Shown in pieces: positions 1 to 5,681 of a stretch of DNA of 10,862 nt (position 1 is the stretch's first letter; each line of letters opens with the position of its first letter). The translations under genes and the position numbers were made by a program. The stretch spans positions 1 to 10,862 of the forward strand of contig JANMKB010000389.1 of NCBI GenBank assembly GCA_031371805.1, read 5' to 3'. The stretch is from JAFDVL01 sp031371805 (GTDB lineage: Bacteria > Acidobacteriota > Blastocatellia > RBC074). Below the pieces are notes generated by a model. That model searched no databases and had not been told where the DNA came from. It was given only the letters and a program-made list of their open reading frames with translations.

Positions 1-1235
1 GGTCAGTTTGAGCTGGGATGATGGTAGCGGTTGGCACATCAGCGAGGCGCAGAAATGGTGTCGGGTTGAACTGCGTGAAATCTTCGGGCAACAAACTTCC
101 GCTGGCATTAAGTGTGATGGCGCGCTCCACCGCATTTTCCAGTTCCCGCACATTGCCCGCCCAGAGCAGCGATTTCAACCATTCAATCGTTTCCGGTGGG
201 ACGCTCACATTTCTTTTTAATTTGGCATTCGTGCGTTGCAAAAAATGTTCGACCAGGAGGAGGATGTGTTCGACTCTTTCGCGCAAGGGCGGAAGCGGGA
301 TATGGATGACGCTGAGGCGGTATAGTAAATCCTGGCGAAAATCGTCAGAGTTCAGCAAATCCTGCACCGGGCGATTGGTCGCGGCGACAATCCGCACATT
401 GACGCGACGCGCTTCACTGGCGCCGACTGGCCTGACTTCCTGCTCCTGCAAAACCCGCAGCAGTTTGACTTGGAATGCTAGTGATGTTTCGGAAACTTCA
501 TCCAAAAATACCGTGCCGCCAGTGGCAGTTTCAAAAATCCCGCGATGCGAATTTGCCGCGCCCGTAAAAGCGCCGCGCACATGTCCGAACAATTCAGATT
601 CCAGCAATGTTTCGGTAAACGCTCCACAATTGATCGGCACAAACGCTTTGTCCGCACGCAGTGAATTGTCATGCAAGGCACGGGCAATCAATTCTTTTCC
701 CGTTCCACTTTCGCCCGTGATTAAGACAGTGGAATCGGTTGCCGCCACCCGCGCAATCAATCTGTAAACTCCCACCATGGCCGGACTCTTGCCCACAATC
801 GCGGTTGGCTGCGTCGTGATTTTTGCAGTCTTGGTCACCGGGCGAGCATTGGTCGTGCGCCATTCGAGCGCGCGGCGCAAAACTGTAATCAAGTCTGCCA
901 CGGGAAATGGCTTGCCAATGTAATCGAAAGCTTTTTCGCGGACAGCGGCGGCGGCGGTTTCCAACGAGCCATGCGCGGTCACGACAATCACCGGAATCGT
1001 CGGCCAGGTCTGGCGTATTTCTCGCAGGACATCCAGCCCCGATTCAGAACCCAGCTTGAGGTCAAGTAAGACGACATCAATTTTTTTTCTGACAAAGCGC
1101 GAGCGCCGTTGCCGCATCGGTGGCAAGGCTGGCGGCATAACCTTCAAGTTCAACCAGATTCAGGACGACCAGCCCGAATTCCTGATCGTCATCCACAATT
1201 AAAACATTTGGTTGCGGTTTATCCTGAGTAATCAT
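1..1235 (-). CDS. NtrC-family sigma-54-dependent response regulator, partial and frameshifted
   Basis: A two-component regulator that would activate sigma-54 RNA polymerase after phosphorylation. Reading from ATG 1235-1233, the receiver opens with VLIVDDD, but frame 0 hits TGA at 1077-1079 after 52 codons. Removing one A from the A8 run (plus-strand T at 1081-1088) restores a frame that stays open to the left edge. With that correction the receiver has D58 in VVLLDLKLG, T86 in VTAHGS and K108 in GKPF, the usual phosphorylation triad. The AAA+ domain follows with Walker A GESGTGKE (174-181), the sigma-54 contact loop GAFTGA (221-226, bases 557-574), Walker B GGTVFLDE (239-246), an arginine-finger region FRQDLLYRL, and W(A)GNVRELENAVERA, where the usual Pro after Trp is Ala. 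About 411 residues are visible. The C-terminal FIS-type helix-turn-helix expected from the family (about 450-480 residues) lies outside the window. No Shine-Dalgarno is apparent before the ATG. The target genes and partner kinase are unknown. Confidence 0.93.
1081..1088 (-). other. A8 homopolymer frame disruption in the regulator gene
   Basis: Eight consecutive A on the coding strand come right after codons for Leu-Cys-Gln. Frame 0 gives Lys-Lys-Asn-stop. Seven A would give Lys-Lys-Ile-Asp-Val-Val, the normal strand leading to the phospho-acceptor aspartate. The discontinuity is therefore placed exactly at the run. It could be an assembly error, a real loss of function, a contingency (phase-variable) tract or a transcriptional slippage site. 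The sequence alone cannot tell these apart. Confidence 0.85.
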
Positions 1236-1275
1236 GTTGTTATGGTAATTAACTGAACCTTAGACATAAAGCAAC

Positions 1276-1312
1276 TCAATCATTGACTTTACGCAGCAGA
1301 GAAAGGCATTAT
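1276..1312 (+). promoter_or_regulatory. Likely sigma-70 promoter for the methyltransferase gene
   Basis: A -35 box TTGACT at 1284-1289 (5 of 6 consensus bases) is followed after 17 bases by CATTAT at 1307-1312 (4 of 6). Transcription would start near 1319, giving a leader of about 20 bases before ATG 1340. An 11-base palindrome, TCAAT-C-ATTGA (1276-1286), overlaps the -35 box and could be an operator. An upstream in-frame TTG at 1283 overlaps the -35 box, which argues against it as the start. Confidence 0.5.
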
Positions 1313-1339
1313 CACTATTTTGAAACGAGCCGAATTTCT

Positions 1340-2080
1340 ATGAATAATTTATCAGAACAAACGCTGCAAGGGATCGCACAGGAGAACGCGGCGCTGACGG
1401 AAACGTTAAATCAGCTCTCGTCCATCAATCGTTATAATCGGTGGATGTATGATCAATTCGCCGTCTGCCTCGGGCACAAAATTCTGGAAGTCGGTTCCGG
1501 CACGGGCAACATTACACAGTTTTTATTGACGGGAAACCGCGCAGTGTTCGCCACCGATGTCCTGCCAAATTACCATGAAGAATTACAAATTCGCTTCGCC
1601 GGAAATCATAACATCCAAATCGGAAGCTTCGATCTGGATCGCACCGCGCCGCGTGAATTTGTGGCGTCGCCGTTTGATACAGTGGTCTGCCTGAATGTCC
1701 TCGAACATATCGAAGATGATCTTTTTGCCCTGCGACAAATGTACGAATCGCTCAAACCTGGCGGACATCTGGCCTTGCTTGTTCCGGCCCATCAGTTTTT
1801 GTTCGGCGCCTTTGACAAAGCTGTCGGCCATTTTCGCCGCTACAATAAAAGCGGTTTGCGCGGGCGTTTGGTTGAAGCAGGATTCACCGTTAAATCCCTC
1901 AAGTTTTTTAATGCCGCCGCAACGCTGCCGTGGTTTATCAATGGACGCTTGTTGCAGCGCGATTATCTGCCCAATCAGCAGGTAAGCCTCGCTGATAAAC
2001 TCGTCCCCCTTCTGAAGCTCGAAAAACTTTTCGGGCCACCGTTCGGCATTTCATTAATTGCTATCGCCGTTCGCGGTTGA
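1340..2080 (+). CDS. Class I SAM-dependent methyltransferase
   Basis: A predicted soluble 246-residue methyltransferase of the Methyltransf_11/23 type. The Rossmann core shows motif I ILEVGSGTG (48-56, SAM binding), the acidic residue ending beta-2 in FATD (D73), FDTVVCLNVLEHI (112-124, motif IV region) and KPGG (139-142). The C-terminal part has VPAHQFLFGAFDKAVGHFRRY (148-168 region), a signature I associate with methyltransferases often found near polyprenol-phosphate glycosyltransferases. No glycosyltransferase is present here, so the substrate is unknown. I chose ATG 1340 over the in-frame TTG at 1283 because that TTG overlaps a good -35 box, the extra residues look unstructured, and ATG 1340 sits about 20 bases after the predicted transcription start. 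Its Shine-Dalgarno is weak (ACGAG at 1325-1329). The last codons (Ala-Val-Arg-Gly-stop) are part of the heptad repeat that follows. Possibly co-transcribed with proS. Confidence 0.9.
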   Translation: MNNLSEQTLQGIAQENAALTETLNQLSSINRYNRWMYDQFAVCLGHKILEVGSGTGNITQFLLTGNRAVFATDVLPNYHEELQIRFAGNHNIQIGSFDLDRTAPREFVASPFDTVVCLNVLEHIEDDLFALRQMYESLKPGGHLALLVPAHQFLFGAFDKAVGHFRRYNKSGLRGRLVEAGFTVKSLKFFNAAATLPWFINGRLLQRDYLPNQQVSLADKLVPLLKLEKLFGPPFGISLIAIAVRG

Positions 2081-2184
2081 CAGTTCGCCGTTCGCAGTAA
2101 AGACAGTTTGCTGTTGACTGCGAACGGCGAACTAATCCTGCTGCGAACTTCTTCCTGCGAACCGCGAACTAACAACTGCAAACT
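2068..2184. repeat. Heptanucleotide repeat element (GCGAACt units) filling the gap before proS
   Basis: Most of the element reads as 7-base units. On the plus strand, GCGAAC or one-base variants begin at 2120, 2127, 2143, 2157, 2164 and 2178, spaced 7, 16, 14, 7 and 14 bases, so all but one step keep a heptad register. In the left part the same unit is reversed: CGTTCGC at 2068-2074 and 2089-2095, and AGTTCGC at 2082-2088. The element begins inside the methyltransferase coding end, covers its stop codon and ends five bases before the proS ATG. It resembles in style the heptameric STRR repeats known from cyanobacteria and similar low-complexity intergenic repeats in other phyla. Kinship to either is not shown. 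Confidence 0.8.
2082..2133. repeat. Perfect 17-bp inverted repeat (hairpin) inside the heptad element
   Basis: AGTTCGCCGTTCGCAGT at 2082-2098 is the exact reverse complement of 2117-2133, with an 18-base loop. In RNA this forms a strong stem just after the methyltransferase stop codon. No T run follows, so it is not a standard intrinsic terminator. It could protect the upstream message, weaken read-through into proS, or be only the structure of the repeat family. Confidence 0.85.
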
Positions 2185-2189
2185 ATATT

Positions 2190-3974
2190 ATGCGCTGGTC
2201 AAATTATTTCATTCCTACTTTACGTGAAGAACCGGCAGACGCCGAAGTCGTTAGTCATAAGCTCTTATTGCGGGCTGGCTTCATCCGTCAGCTAAGCGCG
2301 GGCATTTATTCGTATCTGCCGCTGGCACAACGATCAGTCCTGAAAATCAGCAACATTATCCGCGAGGAGATGAACGCGATTAACGGACAGGAATTTTTCT
2401 TCCCGGCCATTCACCCGAAAGAGCTTTGGGAAGAATCCGGTCGCTGGGCGCTGATGGGCGATAATATGTTTCGCCTGAAAGATCGCAAAGGCGCGGAATA
2501 CTGCCTCGGCATGACGCACGAAGAATGCTTCACCGATGTAGCGCGCAAGCACCTGCGTTCGTACAAGCAATTGCCACAGGTCTGGTATCAGATTCAAACG
2601 AAATTCCGCGATGAACAGCGCCCGAAATCAGGCTTGTTGCGAGTGCGTCAATTCACGATGAAGGACGCGTATTCATTCGACATTGACAACGCCGGACTCG
2701 ACAAATCTTTTGCGGAACAACGTGAAGCGTACAGCCTAATTTACTCGCGCTGCGGATTGGATTTCGTCATCGTGGACGCCGACACCGGAGCGATTGGCGG
2801 CACCGCTTCCAATGAATTTATGGTGTACACCAACGCAGGCGAAGACCTTGTCGCAAGCTGTCCGCAATGTGGCTACGCCGCGAATACGGAAAAAGCGCAG
2901 GCTCGTCTTGCGGTCATCACGGACGAAAATCCTGACGCAGCAGTTGAAAAATTTCCCACTCCCGGCGTCCGCACGATTGATGATTTAATTAATTTTCCCG
3001 GTGGCGCAACGGCTGAGCGGCAAATCAAAACTTTGATTTATGTGGCTGTCTGTGAAAGCGAAAAAGAAAAACGTAACATCATCGTGCTTGCGTTATTGCG
3101 CGGCGATCATCAGTTAAATGAGGCGAAGCTCAACAACGCTGTGGCGAGTGTTTTGAAAGACACATTAGCCAAAGACAAGCTCGAATTATTCCAGGTTCGT
3201 GCCGCCCAGGCTGATGAAATTTTAGCGGCGCTGGGTGCGAATGCTGGCAGCCTCGGCGCAGTCGGTGTGACCAATCATCCAATCATCGTTGATGAAGCTT
3301 TGCGTGGTCGGGCGAATATGACGACAGGGGCGAACGAAGACGATCATCACTTGCGCGGCATCAACGTTGAACGCGACATCAAAGCCACGCAATGGTCTGA
3401 TTTGCGCACCGTGAACGAAGGCGAAGGCTGCCCGAATTGCGAGGGCAACTTACGCCTGGGCAAAGCGCTTGAGGTCGGACATATTTTCAAGCTCGGCACA
3501 AAATACAGCGCGGCGATGGGCGCGACTGTTTTGAATGCGAATGGCAAACCGCAACCAATTATTATGGGCTGTTACGGCATTGGCGTAGAGCGCATTCTGG
3601 CCGCTGCAATTGAACTCCACAACGACGACAAAGGCATCATTTTTCCAATTACGATTGCGCCGTTTCAATTGGTGATTACGCCGATGAATGTGAAAGACGC
3701 GACGCTCAAACAAACGGCGGATGATCTGTATCAGGAATTGACGCAGGCCGGGATCGAAGTCCTGTTTGATGACCGCGATGAACGCGCCGGAGTCAAACTC
3801 AACGACGCTGATTTAATTGGTATTCCGTTCCGCATTCAGATCGGCAAAAAACTCGCCGAAGGCCAGGTGGAATTTTATGATCGCGCCACGAAGCAGGCCG
3901 AAGACGTAGCCGTTGGCGAGGTTGCCAGCATTGCTATCCAACGAATCAACGCAGCACTCCAGGCATTGAGTTAA
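2190..3974 (+). CDS. proS: Prolyl-tRNA synthetase, bacterial type with editing domain
   Basis: Class II aminoacyl-tRNA synthetase that charges tRNA-Pro with proline in the cytoplasm. It has 594 residues, slightly longer than the E. coli enzyme (572). The N-terminus MRWSNYFIPTLREEPADAE and motif 1 region (LLLRAGFIRQLSAGIYSYLP, about 25-45) are typical and fix the start. Motif 2 is FRDEQRPKSGLLRVRQFTMKD from F139. Motif 3 is GCYGIGVERIL with R468. The inserted YbaK-like editing domain lies between motifs 2 and 3 (about 220-410) and keeps the lysine in QIKTLI (K280), matching the known editing lysine K279 of E. coli, so hydrolysis of Ala-tRNA-Pro is expected. The anticodon-binding domain is about 495-594. 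Two cysteine pairs, C224/C227 (CPQC) and C414/C417 (CPNC), flank the editing insert and could bind zinc. No Shine-Dalgarno is visible before ATG, because the upstream bases belong to the heptad repeat. No T-box leader is seen. Confidence 0.98.
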   Translation: MRWSNYFIPTLREEPADAEVVSHKLLLRAGFIRQLSAGIYSYLPLAQRSVLKISNIIREEMNAINGQEFFFPAIHPKELWEESGRWALMGDNMFRLKDRKGAEYCLGMTHEECFTDVARKHLRSYKQLPQVWYQIQTKFRDEQRPKSGLLRVRQFTMKDAYSFDIDNAGLDKSFAEQREAYSLIYSRCGLDFVIVDADTGAIGGTASNEFMVYTNAGEDLVASCPQCGYAANTEKAQARLAVITDENPDAAVEKFPTPGVRTIDDLINFPGGATAERQIKTLIYVAVCESEKEKRNIIVLALLRGDHQLNEAKLNNAVASVLKDTLAKDKLELFQVRAAQADEILAALGANAGSLGAVGVTNHPIIVDEALRGRANMTTGANEDDHHLRGINVERDIKATQWSDLRTVNEGEGCPNCEGNLRLGKALEVGHIFKLGTKYSAAMGATVLNANGKPQPIIMGCYGIGVERILAAAIELHNDDKGIIFPITIAPFQLVITPMNVKDATLKQTADDLYQELTQAGIEVLFDDRDERAGVKLNDADLIGIPFRIQIGKKLAEGQVEFYDRATKQAEDVAVGEVASIAIQRINAALQALS

Positions 3975-4060
3975 GTCACAGGATAGCCGCGCGGAATTGA
4001 CGTGATTTTAATAAAGGCGAAACCACAAGGGCGTTATTCCCGTCCACTCATTTGATTGCT

Positions 4061-4066
4061 TATAAT
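4061..4066 (+). promoter_or_regulatory. -10 box of probable efflux operon promoter
   Basis: A perfect TATAAT lies 52 bases before the adaptor start codon in the gap after proS. No convincing -35 box is found 16-18 bases upstream (for example TTCCCG at 4037-4042). If it is real, the promoter may need an activator. No intrinsic terminator separates it from proS, so read-through from proS is also possible. Confidence 0.4.
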
Positions 4067-4102
4067 GTAAGCCTGCGGGTAAGCAGACTAAAATAATCTT
4101 TT

Positions 4103-4118
4103 GAGAGGAAACGTTCCT
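4103..4118 (+). promoter_or_regulatory. Shine-Dalgarno of the adaptor gene with possible occluding hairpin
   Basis: GAGAGGAA at 4103-4110 is a strong ribosome-binding site, with its AGGA core (4106-4109) nine bases before GTG 4119, and it decides the start. AGGAA (4106-4110) can pair with TTCCT (4114-4118) across a 3-base loop, ACG. The stem would cover the Shine-Dalgarno right next to the start codon. It is only 5 bp long, so its strength is uncertain. Confidence 0.6.
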
Positions 4119-5681
4119 GTGATTTCAAACGTCGAAACGCGTGAAGCTCAAGCTGAGAAAATAAAAATAATACCCCCTCGCCGCCGTCGCCCTACTCCAT
4201 TCAAACTGATTGGCCTCGTTGTTCTTGTCCTGGGAGCAGTGCTTGGCATCTGGTACTTTAAATCGCGCAGCGCCACTACTCCGGCTGCCGGGGCGGCTGG
4301 CGGCAGAGGTGGCGGCAGACCGCAGGAGGCCGTACCCGTCACCGTTGGCACGGTCACGAACCTTAGCGTACCAATGCAGATTCGCGCTATCGGTAACGTT
4401 GAAGCGTATTCGACGGGGGCTGTGCGTGCACTCGTCTCAGGCGAACTCCTGAAAGTCCATTTTCAGCAGGGACAGGACGTGCGCAAGGGGCAAGTACTGT
4501 TCACGATTGATCAGCGTCCGCTCCAGGCGGCGCTGGAGCAGGTACAGGCTTCTTACGGTAAAGACGCCGCGCAGAAATTACAACTTGAAGCCGTCCTGAG
4601 CCGCGATCTGGCGCTGCAACGCAATGCCCGGCAACAGGCTGTTCGCTACAAACAATTACTCTCCGAAGGTGTCGTTTCACTTGATCAGGAGCAGCAGTTC
4701 CGCCTCAATGCCGAAACTGCCGCTGCGACCATTGAGGCTGACCGCGCTGCCATCAAAAATGTTGAGTCACTGATGAAATCCGATCAGGCAGCGATTGACA
4801 ATGCACGTGTGCAATTGAGCTATGCGACAATTCGCGCCCCAATTGACGGACGCACCGGCAATCTGGCGGTGTATGCAGGCAACCTCATTAAAGCCAATGA
4901 CGCGAATCCGCTCGTAACGATCAATCAAATTGCTCCCGTGTACGTGACTTTTTCAATGCCCGAACAGGAGCTTGCACAAATTCGTGCGCATCGTGGACGC
5001 AAAGGATTCAGTGTGAGCGCGGCACTTGCCAGTGCGGAAGCAAACCGCTCAGTCGGCGAATTGACCTTCATTGATAATACAGTTGATCAGACCACTGGCA
5101 CGATTAAACTCAAAGCCAAAATGCCTAATGCTGACCACGTGCTGTGGCCGGGGCAGTTCGTCAATGTGATCCTCACGCTCGGCAACGACGATGCGGCAAT
5201 TGTTGCACCAGCCGCCGCCGTCCAGACAGGACAGGAGGGTTTCTATGTATATGTCGTACAGCAGGATCAAGCCGTCGCTATTCGACCAGTCAAAACCGGC
5301 TCCACAGTGGACGGCATGACCGTCATTACGAGCGGACTGCAACCGGGCGAAACTGTTGTGACCGATGGACAGTTGCGCTTAATCCCCGGCGCAAAAATCA
5401 CCCTTGGCGGACAGGGTGGGCAAGGTGGACGTGGTGGCAAGGGCGGAGGCGGACGTGGTGAACAGGGTGGTCAGGCTGCACCGGGTGCGCAGGACAATCA
5501 GAGTGCGCCGAACGGACAAGGTGGTAAACCACAGGGACGTGCGCCCGAAGGCGGACAACCAGGTGGGAATCCGTCAACAAATGCTAATCCCGGAGGTGCT
5601 CCAGGGAGCAATCCACAAGGGCGTCCCGACGGCGGCAATCAGCGCGAACGCCCATCAGGTGGGAGGCCACAGGCGCAATGA
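4119..5681 (+). CDS. RND efflux periplasmic adaptor (membrane fusion protein), MdtA-like, with glycine-rich tail
   Basis: Adaptor of a tripartite drug efflux pump, linking the inner-membrane RND transporter to an outer-membrane channel. The 520-residue product has a short basic N-terminus (PPRRRRP), one membrane anchor (about 29-47, no lipobox cysteine), and a Gly/Ala linker. Next come the first lipoyl half (about 100-132, AYSTGAVRALVSGEL), an alpha-helical hairpin (about 133-235), the second lipoyl half (YATIRAPIDGRTG, 235-247), the beta-barrel (about 273-355) and the membrane-proximal domain ending near LIPGAKITLGG (421-431). The last 90 or so residues are Gly, Gln, Pro, Asn and Arg rich, with no large hydrophobic residue, and lie beyond the end of the usual adaptor (E. 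coli MdtA has 415 residues). I chose GTG 4119 because the in-frame TTG at 4101 would place the start before the strong Shine-Dalgarno. The stop overlaps the next start as ATGA, so translation is probably coupled. Confidence 0.95.
   Translation: MISNVETREAQAEKIKIIPPRRRRPTPFKLIGLVVLVLGAVLGIWYFKSRSATTPAAGAAGGRGGGRPQEAVPVTVGTVTNLSVPMQIRAIGNVEAYSTGAVRALVSGELLKVHFQQGQDVRKGQVLFTIDQRPLQAALEQVQASYGKDAAQKLQLEAVLSRDLALQRNARQQAVRYKQLLSEGVVSLDQEQQFRLNAETAAATIEADRAAIKNVESLMKSDQAAIDNARVQLSYATIRAPIDGRTGNLAVYAGNLIKANDANPLVTINQIAPVYVTFSMPEQELAQIRAHRGRKGFSVSAALASAEANRSVGELTFIDNTVDQTTGTIKLKAKMPNADHVLWPGQFVNVILTLGNDDAAIVAPAAAVQTGQEGFYVYVVQQDQAVAIRPVKTGSTVDGMTVITSGLQPGETVVTDGQLRLIPGAKITLGGQGGQGGRGGKGGGGRGEQGGQAAPGAQDNQSAPNGQGGKPQGRAPEGGQPGGNPSTNANPGGAPGSNPQGRPDGGNQRERPSGGRPQAQ
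5406..5678 (+). repeat. Low-complexity segment encoding the glycine-rich adaptor tail
   Basis: About 91 codons with roughly one third glycine (32 by my count) plus Gln, Pro, Asn, Arg and Ser. The first part is built from GGx-like triplets (GGQGGQGGRGGKGGGG), recurring at DNA level as GGTGG/GGACA motifs. The later part is PGG and NPQGRP-like. It is in frame with the adaptor and ends at its stop codon. The composition makes other frames look open here, but those are shadows. Confidence 0.85.

Noticed and set aside
18..767. A 249-codon open frame on the plus strand
   Set aside because: It is antisense to the sigma-54 AAA+ domain, whose conserved motifs are read on the minus strand. The plus-strand product resembles no family I recognise.
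1283..1339. TTG 1283 as the methyltransferase start
   Set aside because: It overlaps a good -35 box, adds 19 unconvincing residues, and would place the start before the predicted transcription start.
2184..2189. TATATT as a -10 box for proS
   Set aside because: It abuts the ATG, so transcription would begin after the start codon, and no -35 box lies at the right distance.
3975..4060. Intrinsic terminator after proS
   Set aside because: There are only short GC palindromes such as CCGCGCGG (3987-3994) and a weak GGG/CCC stem, with no T run following either.
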